Below are positions 18,775-30,466 of a stretch of DNA of 64,000 nucleotides, in pieces; within the stretch, counting starts at the first letter, position 1; each line of letters starts with the position of its first letter. A model generated the notes under the pieces. It worked only from the letters and a program-made list of their open reading frames with translations. It did not search any database and was not told where the DNA came from. The stretch is from Azorinus chamasolen (Eukaryota; Mollusca; Bivalvia; Cardiida; Solecurtidae). Position numbers and translations under genes: made by a program. The DNA is taken from the NCBI GenBank assembly GCA_963576725.1, contig OY755242.1:3117593-3181592 (forward strand), given 5' to 3'.

Positions 18775-20540
18775 AACCATTGTGATAAATAGAGCATTTA
18801 CCTTAGTGATAAATAGAGCATTTGCTCCATAAGAGTAAATGCACTATTTATCACAATAGTTTCAAATCTACAAAATTCTGAAATTTTCCTTTTCCCTATT
18901 TAACCCTTTTCCTCATATAAACATGTTTTCACGCATTTGCAGAGTAGACCCAGATTTACCTCTTTGAATAAGCAGATTACATTTCTAACAGATGACAACC
19001 CTATCACTGCTTAGCATGACTTGACCGAAATTAGCACACAGTTTAAACTCAGATCTGACACATACCGGTATGTAACTTTATATGTGGTTTGTATATGAGT
19101 TAATTTACTCCTATGGAGCAAATGCTCTATTTATCACAATGGTTTGAAATCTACACAATTTTGAAATTTTCATCTTCTCTAATTAATGCTCCTTATCAGT
19201 AGATTTATACAAAGAGGTAGGATCTGAAAAAAGCCTTTGTGATAAATAGAGCATTTGCTAACCATTGTGATAAATAGAGCATTTGCTCCATAGGAGTAAA
19301 TGTTCTATTTATCACAAAGGTTTCAAATCTACACAATTCTGAAATTTTCCTTTTCTATAATTAATGCTCCTTATCAGTAGATTTATTCAAAGCGGTAGGA
19401 TCTGAAAAAAGCCTTTGTGATAAATAGAGCATTTGCTCCATAGGTGTAAATGTTCCTTTTCTATAATTAATGCTCCTTATCAGTAGATTTATTCAAAAAG
19501 GTAGGATCTGAAAAAAGTCTTTGTGATAAATAGAGCATTTGCTCCATAGGAGTAAATGCTCTAATCTATCACAATGGTTTCAAATCTACACAATTCTGAA
19601 ATTGTCCTTTTCTCTAATTAATGCTTCTTATCAGTAGATTTATTCAAAGAGGTATAATAGTCACTTTATGAAACCATTGTGATAAATAGAGCATTTGCCT
19701 TTGTGATAAATAGAGCATTTGCTCCATAGGAGTAAATGCACTATTTATCACAATGGTTTTAAATCTAAACAATTCTGAAATTTTCCTTTTCTCTAATTAA
19801 CCCTTTTCCTCATATAAACATGTTTTCACGCATTTGCAAACAGAGTAGACCCAGATTTACCTCTTTGAATAAGCAGACAACATTTCTAACAGATGACAAC
19901 CCTATCACTGCTTAGAATGACTTGACCAAAATAAGCACACAGTTTGGATTCTGATCTGACACATACCAGTATGTAACTTTATATGTCGTTTGTATATGAG
20001 TTAATTTACTCCTATGGAGCAAATGCTCTATTTATCACAATGGTTTGAAATCTATACAATTCTGAAATTTTCCTTTTCTCTAATTAATGCTCTTTATCAG
20101 TAGATTTATTCAAAGATGTAGGATCTGAAAAAGCCTTTGTGATAAATAGAGCATTTGCTAACCATTGTGATAAATAGAGCACAAGCTCCATAGGAGTAAA
20201 TGTTCTATTTGTCACAATGGTTTCAAATCTACACAATTCTGAAATTTTCCTTTTCTATAATTAATGCTCCTTATCAGTAGATTTATTCAAAGAGGTAGGA
20301 TCTGAAAAAAGCCTTTGTGATAAATAGAGCATTTGCTCCATAGGCGTAAATGCTCTTTTCATCACCGTGGTTTTAAATCTACACAATTCTGAAATTTTCC
20401 TTTTCTCTAATTAATGCTCCTTATCAGTAGATTTATTCAAAGAGGTATAATAGTCACTTTATGAAACCATTGTGATAAATAGAGCATTTGCTCCATAGGA
20501 GTAAATGCTCTATTTATCACAATGGTTTCAAATCTACACA
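18775..20540. repeat. Cluster of 28-bp-arm palindromes, locally duplicated
   Basis: The unit is TTGTGATAAATAGAGCATTT GCTCC-ATA-GGAGTAAATG CTCTATTTATCACAA, with only one arm mismatch. Whole or half palindromes lie near 18780-18850, 19110-19150, 19240-19320, 19425-19450, 19525-19575, 19670-19760, 20010-20050, 20130-20220, 20320-20370 and 20465-20530, separated by a conserved ~100-bp spacer. A block starting TAACCCTTTTCCTCATATAA at 18901 recurs at 19799, so about 0.9 kb is tandemly duplicated. Confidence 0.85.
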
Positions 20541-20589
20541 ATTCTGAAGTTCTAGAAGCAATCCTACACATTGAGAATGATATTTACAC

Positions 20590-20945
20590 ATATATTGTAT
20601 GGAGCGGTATTTGGGTCAAAATTATAGTCATGATTTTACTAAGCGAATACTGTTATCTACGTGCTATTTGTTAATTTAGATACTCATTTCGATGTTGTTA
20701 AATACAATTTATCTATTTAAACTTCTATTTTAATTGTCTTTTTTAAAAAATCTTATATATATTTCATTCGCAATCTCAGAAGCTAGCCGCCTTATTCTAA
20801 ATGCCTCATTCTTTATTCTTCATTCTATATTCTTCATTCTATATTCTTCATTCTATATTCTTAATTCCAATCGCTAAACGGTAAATGTTTCAACTCAAAT
20901 TATTACGCAACTAACTCACCAAATACTAGCTCTAGCTACACTACG
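20590..20945. repeat. Element with TTCATTCTATATTC microsatellite, copy 1
   Basis: GGAGCGGTATTTGGGTCAAA, then TCTCAGAAGCTAGCCGCCTT and three TTCTTCATTCTATA repeats, then ATGTTTCAACTCAAATTATT. The same order appears inverted at 24640-25050. Confidence 0.7.
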
Positions 20946-21235
20946 CGATGACAACGTTAAACGGCTGGCAGTTGCCGGTAACAGTTTTGGTATTGATGGT
21001 TGGTGGTTCAAATCACGGCAGCGACACATATTTTTTCTTGTGGAATGTTAGTTGTGAACGCTTAATGCTTCATGACTATATTTCCAAAGTCTGAATTGCA
21101 AATCGGTAAACGGTACCGACTCTAATTATTAATATTGAAGTTTAATCCTTCCCTGTAGAATATTCATGTAAAAATAATGCTACCATGAACATGTATTAGC
21201 TGATTTTAACAATGATATATAGACACATGATTTTT

Positions 21236-21505
21236 TTATGTCCCCCAACGGCGGGCATATAGTAATCGCATTGTCCGTCCTTCCGTCTGTCTTTCCATCC
21301 GCCTGTCTGTCTGTCCCTCCATCCGTCCATCCCAAATTTCGCGTCCCTTCTGTATTTTTTTTCTGTGAATTGATTTCAAAATAACCTGGCACAAATGTTC
21401 ACCACAAAAAGACGATATGTCGCGTTCAACTTCCTGGTCCATGGGTAAAAGGTCAATGTCACCATTCAGGGTCAAAGGTCGGGGGTATAAGTGTTTCACA
21501 AACAC
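21236..21505 (+). repeat. TGTCCCCCAACGGCGGGCATA repeat fragment
   Basis: The start forms a GGCG/CGCC-type hairpin and is followed by a CCGTC/TCTGTC tract. It is the style of another widespread mollusc tandem-repeat element, but only one partial unit is present. Confidence 0.4.
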
Positions 21506-21509
21506 ACTC

Positions 21510-21780
21510 TTGATTGGTAATGGATAGAAACTGCAGAATAAGCAGTTATATTTCCATAAGCAAACAAATTGGACCCTGTTCAGACGGCTTCCTTATGAGC
21601 CGTCTGATATGGTTCTACTATGTTTGCACGGGCCTAAAAGGCGGTTATTTGAGGGGAAGGGGTAATACATACATCCACGCGAGCTTATTACATTGGACAT
21701 ATACACGCAGTGTAGACCCAGATCAGAGGACTCCTAAAGGAGCATTCTGATCAGGATATGCAGTCTGTCATTCAAAAAGT
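21510..21780. repeat. Two palindromic MITE fragments
   Basis: Arms GACGGCTTCCTTAT/GAGCCGTCTGATATGG (21575-21610) and CAGTGTAGACCCAGATCAGA with GGAGCATTCTGATCAGG (21708-21758) are visible. Confidence 0.55.
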
Positions 21781-21824
21781 TCTAGCAGGTGTAAGCCTCT
21801 CACACTGAGTGAACTCTATAGTTA

Positions 21825-23244
21825 ACAAGAGTACCGCATACGGTACATAATACGCCCACTTACAAACTTTCTCTGATTCAACATGCCTTATAAGTGTTGA
21901 CATTTTCTAATCTGTGCTTCAGATCTTGATTTCCATATTAAGGTGATACTATTTTTTTAAAAAATGAAGTGAATATCTTATTAAATAAAAAAAGTTACAG
22001 CTAATCCTCATTTTTGCAGATTTTTGTAAAGTGCAACGGCCATAACTCTGTAAAGACAAACTAAATGAACCTCAAAATAAACTCAGCTTCAAATTTTGTT
22101 GCTTAAAACATTTGTGTGAAGTTGTATTAATATCTGTCAAATAGTTTTCCCAGAAAACAGCGGACAAACTATTTGCATGTATTTGCATTATTTTTTAAGT
22201 AAAAGAGCCATAACTCCGAAACGACAAATCAAATGAGCCTCAGAATCAACTCAGCTTCAGATCTTGATGCATTAAACATTTGTCTGAAGTTTCATTAATA
22301 TCTCTCAAATCGTTTTCCCAGAAAACAGCGGACAAACTATTTGCATATTTTTTAAGGACAAGGGCCATAACTCTGAAATGAAAAATCAAATGAACCTCAG
22401 AATCAACTCAGCTTCAGATCTTGATGCATTTAACATTTGTGTGAAGTTTCATTAATATCTCTCAAATAGTTTTCCCAGAAAACAGCGGACAAACTATTTG
22501 CATGTATTTGTATATTTTTTAAGTAAAAGGGCCATAACTCCGAAACGATAAATCAAATGAATCTCAGAATCGACTCAGCTTCAGATCTTGATGCATTAAA
22601 CATTTGTCTTAAGTTTCATTAATATCTCTCAAATAGTTTTCCCAGAAAACAGCGGACAAACTATTTGCATATTGTTTAAGGACAAGGGCAATAACTCTGA
22701 AATGAAAAATCAAATGAACCTCAGAATCAACTCAGCTTCAGATCTTGATGCATTTACATTTGTGTGAAGTTTCATTAATATCTCTCAAATAGTTTTCCCA
22801 GAAAACAGCGGACAAACTATTTGCATGTATTTGCATTATTTTTAAGTAAAAGGGCCATAACTCCGAAACCATAAATCAAATGAACCTCAAAATAAACTCA
22901 GCTTCAGATCTTGATGCATTAAACATTTATGTGACATTTCATTAAAATCTCTCAAATAGTTTTCCCAGAAAACAACGGACAAACTATTTGCATATTTTTT
23001 AAGGACAAGGGCCATAACTCTGAAATGAAAAATCAAATGAACCTCAGAATCAACTCAGCTTCAGATCTTGATGCATTTAACATTTGTGCGAAGTTTCATT
23101 AATATCTGTCAAATAGCTTTCCCAGAAAACTGCGGACAAACAAAATGTTGACGGATGAACGAACGAACGAACGAACGAACGGACGGACGGACGGACAGGG
23201 CCACGACAATATACGACCACCTTTATTAGGTGGGCGTATAAAAA
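21825..23244 (+). mobile_element. Helentron/pearl-like element D1 (complete)
   Basis: The element opens ACAAGAG followed by the GTACCG/CGGTAC hairpin (21831-21846) and ATACGCCCAC (21850-21859). It closes with a CCACC/GGTGG hairpin containing GTGGGCGTAT (23230-23239), the exact complement, then AAAAA. A GAACGAACG...GACGGACGGACGG tract precedes the 3' hairpin. The centre has about seven units alternating 167 and 157 bp (CGGACAAAC at 22161, 22329, 22486, 22653, 22809, 22976, 23133). Primary sequence is unrelated to element A, but the layout is identical. Confidence 0.7.
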
Positions 23245-23573
23245 CTGATGTTCCACTGTGGAAATTCAGACTTGAAAGATGGATGTTAACCCTTTACCTG
23301 ATAGTGCAGTAAACCCTCTCATGCAGACAGCTCCTAGAGGAGCTGTCTGCATGAATTTCACCCAACCTTAAACTGATACCTGTCTCCAAGAATGATATTT
23401 ATACTGAATTTAACGTCTGGCGTAGACGGGTAGATCCTGATTAGAAGGCTGCTGTTTATAACTTTCGTCCTGCATTAATTTTAACTAAGAATTATAATTA
23501 TTTGTACAGAACTGCTAACTGTGCACAAACTGTATACAGGCAATCAAGCACCGGTGATAGCTCTCCGATTAAC

Positions 23574-23765
23574 CCTGTACCTATTGAATATTCATATAGG
23601 AAATTATGACATCATGAAAATCAATTAGAATAGTGTTTAAAATGACTGATGCGAACACATGGACTTTTAGCCATGGCAGAAACTGTAGAATCAGATCTAA
23701 CCATTTCATAAGCAAACAGAGCAGACCTCGATCAGACATTTTATATTCTTTCTTCACTATATGCA
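23574..23765. repeat. Palindromic MITE, left half
   Basis: TTAACCCTGTACCTATTGAA, the TATGACATCATGAAAATCAA module, CCATGGCAGAAACTGTAGAA and AAGCAAACAGAGCAGACC are in canonical order. The right arm is missing. Confidence 0.65.
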
Positions 23766-23887
23766 CTCGAGTGTCAATCCGCTTGAATACTGATGCCGCA
23801 CTGAACCACCCGGTGTCTGATCTAGATCCAAACTGCATGCAAAATCATTCTTGGATTCACTCATAGATCTAGTATGGTAAAGGTTGA

Positions 23888-24137
23888 CACTTTCCCCCCC
23901 ATCTATTCATGTAAAAAATCATGAATTTTAGAATATGAATTACATGTAGATCTAGATCCTAGATGTATTTTATCATGGCACCACGAACAAGTGGTAGAAA
24001 CATTAGAATCAGATCTACATTGTTTCATAATCAAACAGAGTAGACCCAGGTCAAACGGCTCCTATAGGAGCCGTCTGATATGGGTCTGCTCTGTTTGCAG
24101 GAGTCAAAAGTCGGTCATATGAGGGAAAGGGTTACAG
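23888..24137. mobile_element. Near-complete palindromic MITE copy
   Basis: It runs from GTTGACACTTTCCCCCC to CATATGAGGGAAAGGGTTAC. The core at 24034-24098 has arms of about 30 bp (AGAGTAGACCCAGGTCAAAC against its near complement) around GGCTCCTATAGGAGCC. It is the best single copy for the family's layout. Confidence 0.7.
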
Positions 24138-24635
24138 ATACCATTCGTTATTACCAATTCATTCATACAAAAAGCATAGATTCTATATAAACAAACCAAA
24201 TGTTAGCGTGTTTTCTTTCTCGAAACGCCCAAATGTTATTTGCTAAAATACTGGATTTGACACCTCTGTTTATATGTAGGGTAAAATCCCTTATTTTGAC
24301 ACCTTAAGACACATATTCGTCGTAAGGATAAGAGTGTGTTGTAATTCGACATGATAACAAAGAAAGACGTGCATTTACCACCGTTTTTGAATTACTATTG
24401 CTTATGAACGCAGAACGTGTATGTAGTACATGGGGTTGCAGTGCAATACGTTACTAACTTGATCTGCTTTGGTTTTTTTTTATTTGGACAGGGAGACTTA
24501 TCATTATGACGCGCTTATATGACTTATGACGTAAAGATGACGCACAGTAATGCCAAAATAGTTTCCTTTTAGTTTCAAAATGACGTCATACAACATAACC
24601 CTCGCCACTCGTGAAAATATAGTATTTTGTAAGTA
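24138..24635. other. Unassigned spacer
   Basis: I recognise no repeat, splice pair or reading frame of note. Confidence 0.4.
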
Positions 24636-24639
24636 AGTT

Positions 24640-25050
24640 TCGTAATAATTTGAGTTGAAACATTTAGCGATAAGAATTAAGAACTTAGAATGAGGCATGT
24701 AGAATAAGGCGGTTAGCTTCTGAGATCAAGTAGAGCTAGTACAAATGTATTTGGTGGGTTGAGATAAAGTAGAGCTAGTATTTGGTGAGTTAGTTTCGTA
24801 ATAATTTGAGTTGAAACATTTAGCGATAAGAATTAAGAATTAAGAATATAGAATGAAGAATATAGAATGAGACAAATCAAGTAGAGCTAGTATTTGGTGA
24901 GTTAGTTTCGAAATAATTTGAGTTGAAACATTTAGCGTAAAGCGATAAGAATTAAGAATATAGAATGAAGAATAAAGAATGAAGCATGTAGAATAAGGCG
25001 TGTAGCTTCTGAGAACTGTAATTTTGACCCAAATACCGCTCCATAATATT
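24640..25050. repeat. Inverted partner of 20590-20945, internally tandem
   Basis: AATAATTTGAGTTGAAACAT, TTAGCGATAAGAATTAAGAA and TAGAATGAAGAATATAGAAT occur in three successive units. The block ends ATTTTGACCCAAATACCGCT, the reverse complement of 20600-20620. Confidence 0.75.
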
Positions 25051-25088
25051 GGTGACGTCATACTCAAAAATTGTGATGCAATAAGGCT

Positions 25089-25755
25089 TGTTTGGTTATC
25101 GACCCTTTTACAGTCGGTAGCTACGCTTCCCTCTTTGCTTGCGCGATGACAGGCCGAGGGTAGTACTCTATGATGGTATACTCTTAAACTTGGATACAGG
25201 AGGAGCTTACCAGACTCATGTATTATTTTTTCCCTGTCGTGCCCTTAACGGCTTGCCTGCAGGTGCTCTGACTTCAGCAAAGCCATTGAGTACATATTTG
25301 ACGGATTGTCACAGTTATTATGCTATGTTTTACATGTTGTCCTGTGTTCACCGTCGTCTATGTTGTGGGTAAGTCCAGCGGGGATACCTTTATTTACAAT
25401 ATTTGTAAAGCTAGGGTGACTTTGAGAGAAGTGTGAGGTTAGGACGTCCGTAAACCGGTTTAAACCCCCAGTGGTGTTTTTGCTGCTGACCGTGCCAAGG
25501 CGGTACTCTCTTTGTCACCCTTCCTTTTGTTTGCCTTGCGTCTTTGTGCTTGTGGTTTGTTCATGTTGTGGAACGTTTGTCCCTGTTTCTTGTGTGTCTT
25601 TTGGTGTTTTCTGTTTTCATTTCGTGTGTGTGCGTGTGCGTTTGGGTGTGTGGTTGTGTGTGTGTGTGTGTGTCATGCTGTCTATCGGTGTTTTGGTGGT
25701 GGTTGCGTCTTGCATGTGGCTTTGCCTGCTTGACTTTACTACTTTTCCATTTACA
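25089..25755 (+). mobile_element. P2 Penelope-like 3' end, severely 5'-truncated
   Basis: From TGTTTGGTTATCGACCCTTT to ACTTTTCCATTTA this is nearly identical to the minus-strand copy ending at 52112. It contains only the last residues of the pol tail, then the 3' UTR with AAACCGGTTTAAACCCCC and the hairpin ACCGTGCCAAGGCGGT. A (TG)n stretch lies at about 25624-25673. High identity to the 52-kb copy suggests a recent insertion. Confidence 0.85.
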
Positions 25756-26640
25756 TGTATACACACACATTGAAGTAAGGAATCAAAACCTCTAGCTTAG
25801 AATATTACCTTCAATGAGCCTGCATGCCTTTTACAGTTCTGCCTTTAGCTGAAATATTTCCAATAAAATACTATAGAATATAAGAATATCTAGATAGATC
25901 TATAGATCTACGGATTCGTCAAGATCAGATGCAATTTTTTGTAACATTTTGGGTCAACTTTGAAGGTTCTTACTTTGACATCATTTCATGTTTAACTGTT
26001 TACTGAAACACTATAGTTACAAGATTGGCAAATTTCCATGCTTAGAAATAAAGTATATATATAAAAACAAATAGATTAAATAATCAAAATGAAGGAAAAT
26101 ATCAAGAAATACCTTTATTTGAAAGAAACTGAATGTCTATTCAACAGTAATGAAACTAGAAACAGCTATTGATGAAACGAAAAACGACGCTAATTTTTCA
26201 CTATTCAAGGGATACCGGACCCATTCACAATCCCAGGAAAAAAATCACTGTTTCCTCCCGTTATGTGTTTTCGAAGGTCATGTATTTTCGACGATCTTGT
26301 TCATGCACATTCTTTATAATAACCTTGCAGGATTTCTGGCCACTACGTGAATTCATATAAACATAAACAGCTTAAGATAACGCCAGTGGAAAATAAAGAC
26401 GAAATAGATATTCGAATGCGATCAGGAAAACACATAACTCAGCCAGTCTCAGGGATATGTCAGGAAGACGACAGCCTGTAGTTTTTATTTTGGATTATAT
26501 GACAAGAATGCTGCAATATTTTAAAGAGAATGTGTAAACAGTAAGCACTAAGGTTAAGAAATCTTATTTAGATTGTATTTATTTGTAGAGACTAGAGTTG
26601 GGGAAAAGGTTTTAGCCCTTCGCTTGCTATTCGTGGCAAT
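25756..26640. other. Unassigned spacer
   Basis: AT-rich, with no repeat or gene that I recognise. Confidence 0.4.
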
Positions 26641-26654
26641 ATACCTACCTGTAA

Positions 26655-26716
26655 AGAGTGAAGACCCATGTGAGACAGCTCCTGCAGGAGCCGTTTCATC
26701 AGGGTCTGCACTTTTT
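26655..26716. repeat. Palindromic MITE core
   Basis: AGTGAAGACCCATGTGAGAC and TCATCAGGGTCTGCACTTTT flank AGCTCCTGCAGGAGC. Confidence 0.6.
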
Positions 26717-26779
26717 ATAAGTTGATTGTGCAACCAGTGCACTCCACAGCAGTGATTGCACAGTGAAATACTTGTACAC

Positions 26780-27510
26780 AGTGAAGATATATGTTATTAT
26801 ACAACAGGGCATGGGATGATTTTTAAAATTCAGCAAGAGAAGGGTTAAGGTCACCGGAATGGGTCAATTAATTCCATTTGAAGTTTGATTTTATCACATT
26901 AAATTTTGTAATTTATCTGTTGATGTAAAGATTTTTCTGGTCAAGCTTTTCTATAACAGACCAATTTCATATATATAACTTTAGATTTACAAAACATATG
27001 TGATAGTCATAAGTAACGTCTAACGATCCAGCTGGAAATTATGTAGGGCGAAACTTCCCAGCTAGGACGATAGACCTGACATACAAAATACCAGTAAATA
27101 AGACAAAGCTACATAAATTACTAGATAATCTTTCGAATCTTAAATTCTGCAGTTATGAAGTAGCACGATCACAGCGAACTTGTATGATGGTGGTTGAATA
27201 ATCGGACATTCGATTCTCAATACTGCAATTCTCTCCCGCCTGTAACGGCAATGTAACTTTTAAAAATTAATGTATGTCCTAGCAGACCTGTTTATAGACC
27301 CCTTGTATGCTGTATCAGTAGTTTTCAAAGGGACTTTCAGTAGTTTTTGGATGTCCATCAGAAGTTTTAACGTTTTATATAGTTTGCCTCATTAAAACAC
27401 ATGCAGACCTTTTACTTATCTCTTGTTCTGCTAATTTGTTTATACTTATCCTCCTGCATAAGTATATATATATATATATATTCAAAAGAAGAATAAATTA
27501 TCCATATAGC
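26780..27510. other. Unassigned spacer with a (TA)n run
   Basis: A TA microsatellite sits at about 27462-27481. Nothing else is recognised. Confidence 0.4.
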
Positions 27511-27517
27511 AAATAGT

Positions 27518-27720
27518 GCTGATCCTGATCAGTTCAGTTCCTGAGGAACCTATCTGATATGGGTCCCGTGGAAATACACTGCTACGTCAACATGTAATCA
27601 TTATGTGACAAACAAATTCTCAAGTGATATAACTTGAAAATTGAATCCTTTGCTTCATGAATATTATTTTTTTTTAAAAATGTATGCCTTCATGAATATT
27701 AACTGAATTCTATATAATGA
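27518..27720. repeat. Palindromic MITE fragments
   Basis: CTGATCCTGATCAGTTCAGT/CTGATATGGGTCC surround TCCTGAGGA. CTTCATGAATATT follows at about 27651, and TATGCCTTCATGAATATTAA at 27685. Confidence 0.5.
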
Positions 27721-28830
27721 CCTAAGAAACAGGGAATTGTTTTGCCACAATGGTCTGTGCTGAATCAATATCATATGTTGCATTTATTATCATACATCAG
27801 GCATCTAGCAAACAGTAGTTGTCTGATCTGTATAAACTCTTTTTTCAAGAAGTGTAAAATGGTGTATTTATCAAGCAAATGTTTATGCATTATATACTTA
27901 TCAAACAAATACATGGTTCATGCAGAAATCTTAAGCCAATACTTAATGGGTTTTAAGGCCATATCCCCCAAATTAGTTCACATTTGTATACTCTAAATGG
28001 TGATATCGAGCTACTTTCGGTTTTAACGATATCACGGCAGAGTGTAAGACGGCACCTGCCACAAAATTAGCATGCTGTCTTACGGGTCATTAATGAGACT
28101 ACCCCCAAATGTAAGGTCCAACAAGATCAGTGAATGGTTTTACAGTCTTAGACTCTCATTATCAGACTCTCATTAAAAAGTACAACAAACTGGAACAAAG
28201 TAGCTTATAATTTCTTGTAGATCTAACAACATAGTTTTAATAGTATTATGTTCTGCTATAACACTGTTATCATTGGTATTTGACCAAAGCAACATATGCA
28301 GGTCTTTCTCTCTCCACAAGAAAAAATCTTAGCAATCTGACAGTCAGAAAACATCTTGGAAAAGTTTTGAAATAGATTTTCATTTGATTTATAGAAATAA
28401 AGAGAAACTATGGTTTGAATTGTCCATAATAGTTCTGCTATCAAGCCTATCAGTAGATCGTTCGTTAGGGCAAGACTTGACATTTAGCGACATGGCTCGC
28501 ATGCATGATGCAGAATTCAACATCGGGCTGGAGGTGGGTGGGGTATAGTTATTTCAGCAGTCGGCGAAGAAGAGATCTATCTGGGAATTGGGGTAACTTG
28601 AAAAACAGTTTGCCATACCAGTTATTGACATTATCTGTGACTTTTTTACTGGGACCAAGTTCGCCCATTTTACACAACTTTCACGTTCAATGGCTTTCTT
28701 ACAATAGCAAGCAGAGTGCTTTGTACTTACTATCCTAACACTCTTTGATCCATGAATACTGCTAAATCCAATCTTGATTACACTTTCTGGCATGATTATG
28801 TTCATCAAGTGCATCCTATAATATCATTAT
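27721..28830. other. Unassigned spacer
   Basis: I inspected several short frames on both strands here and none resembles a protein I know. No clear splice pair was found. Confidence 0.35.
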
Positions 28831-28831
28831 T

Positions 28832-28895
28832 TTATTGAAATATTGATGGTCAGTTTTTTCCGTCACCATGTGCTTTGCAGCATCTCATAAGGAGG
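28832..28895 (+). mobile_element. Inverted 62-bp P2-derived fragment
   Basis: TTATTGAAATATTGATGGTC ... TTTGCAGCATCTCATAAGG is the reverse complement of 30085-30150, with one mismatch near CCGTC(A/G)CC. Confidence 0.7.
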
Positions 28896-29812
28896 AACGG
28901 GAAAGCTGCTCGCTGAATGGATAATATTAACCACATCCTATATTTACGTCACAGGTAACCAATGACGCTTTTAACGCCGAAAAAGATGATTTTGCGTCAT
29001 TTTCACAATAAATTGATTAATGATAGAGTGTTCAAATAACATATACATGTTTGTATTGAGCGGATAGGTACTTTAATACCGGAAAAGTGCAAAAAGGGAG
29101 TAAAATTCCCAAATTGAACAGATCCGTAGCAATTTCGTTCTTAAATCGTAGTACAGTCGAGTTTTCCATACCAAAACGTAGAAACTACGGCCAAAACGTA
29201 GCAGTAAACAGGTCTGTAGGACCTAACTATAAGCCTATAACATGTATGGAATTTATTTAATATCTGATCTGATATATCCTGAGCAGGCGCTCAAAATGAG
29301 TTTATTTCTTTGACAAACTTACCACACTTTACTTGTCCGCCATGATTGTTCCCGAAGCGGAAGTCGTCTGTACAGATCCGGGTACCCGGTGTTTCATATA
29401 TATGAATTTTGCTCAAAATTAAAGCCTAAAAAATGATTGTTTCCCCCGTTGAAAAAATCTAAAATAAACATTGATAAATATTTGAAGCATCAGATGAATA
29501 TTACGAAACCAGTTTTAGATTATCTATATATAGCCGATTTATGTTGTTATTCCATATTTTCTGCAGTCCACATAAAGTAGGTATTAAGAGACTTTAAAAT
29601 ATAGGTTCGTGGAGAAATAATCTGTTTTTTTGTCATGAAAGGATAGATGAACTTCAAAATTAAATTGATAAATATAAATAATGGTTTTAACTGTAGGTAC
29701 TTTGATAAGGAATTAAATTTTCACTTAGGTTTACTACCCATACAGATGCCATAAAATATTAAGTAGACCAAAAAATGTCTACATAATCCAGCGGTCCGCA
29801 TAAGCCATATAA

Positions 29813-30150
29813 TAAAAGTACAAAAATGAGTCATGCAGGAAACACCACATACAGAACAAACACTCGCCCGAACAGCAACACAAGGAAACAGCAAATGTAC
29901 ATAGGTAGAAAAACAACAAGAGACGCACAAAGACAAAACAAACATACAATAGGAGGAAGATGGAAGTACCGCCTTGGAACGGTCAGTGACAAAAGTCACC
30001 GGGGGTTTAAACCGGTTTATGGGCGCCCAACCTCACCCTTATTCCATCCCCATCCTAAAAGACAAACAGTGTAAATAAACGTATCCCCTTATGAGATGCT
30101 GCAAAGCACATGGCGACGGAAAAAACTGACCATCAATATTTCAATAAATG
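29813..30150 (-). mobile_element. P2 Penelope-like 3' end (minus)
   Basis: On the minus strand: TTTATTTACACTGTTTGTCT, GGGCGCCCATAAACCGGTTT, GTGACTTTTGTCACTGACCG with TTCCAAGGCGGTAC, then ATGACTCATTTTTGTACTTT. The order is the same as at 38130-38400. Confidence 0.8.
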
Positions 30151-30195
30151 TCGCTATTTCTCAAATAAATCATAATTGGTATACTGAAAGTAGGT

Positions 30196-30200
30196 ATCAG

Positions 30201-30246
<46 letters not shown>
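30196..30246. repeat. (TA)n microsatellite, left flank of P1
   Basis: A pure TA run ends exactly where the P1 terminal repeat begins; a matching TA run is at 33838-33860. Confidence 0.9.
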
Positions 30247-30250
<4 letters not shown>

Positions 30251-30292
30251 AAGTGTGGAAAGGGTTCCCACACTACGGGAATATAATAAAGC

Positions 30293-30466
30293 GAGTAAAA
30301 AGTAATACCAAGCCTTTAAACAATTTTTTATTTTTCCTCAACCGGTTTCACAAACATGATCTTCAGGAGGAATAATGATAATAATGTTACATGGCAACAA
30401 CGTCGTAATGACGTCACGTCAATATGTATAGAACAAGGGACGCCACTCTAGGTGACGTCAAAAAAG
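30293..30466 (-). other. 3' UTR of P1
   Basis: On the minus strand it contains CCTGAAGATCATGTTTGTGA followed by AACCGGTTGAGG and AAAATAAAAAAT before the terminal repeat. I considered a hammerhead ribozyme and rejected it (see rejected list). Confidence 0.5.

Noticed and set aside
18775..20540. CRISPR-like regular repeats
   Set aside because: Spacers between palindromes are themselves conserved, the genome is eukaryotic, and repeats are MITE-derived.
20945..21025. tRNA-like stretch with GGTTCAAATCACGGCAGCGAC and a T-run
   Set aside because: B-box-like only; no convincing A-box and no 5' strand complementary to CAGCGAC.
25471..25795. Val/Cys-rich frames (VCVCV...) here and at 52041-52400
   Set aside because: They come from the (TG)n tract in the P2 3' UTR.
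30340..30400. CTGAAGA...GTGAAAC in the P1 3' UTR as a hammerhead ribozyme core
   Set aside because: It matches CUGANGA and GAAA loosely, but I could not draw stem II or a closed stem III, nor a cleavage-site strand.
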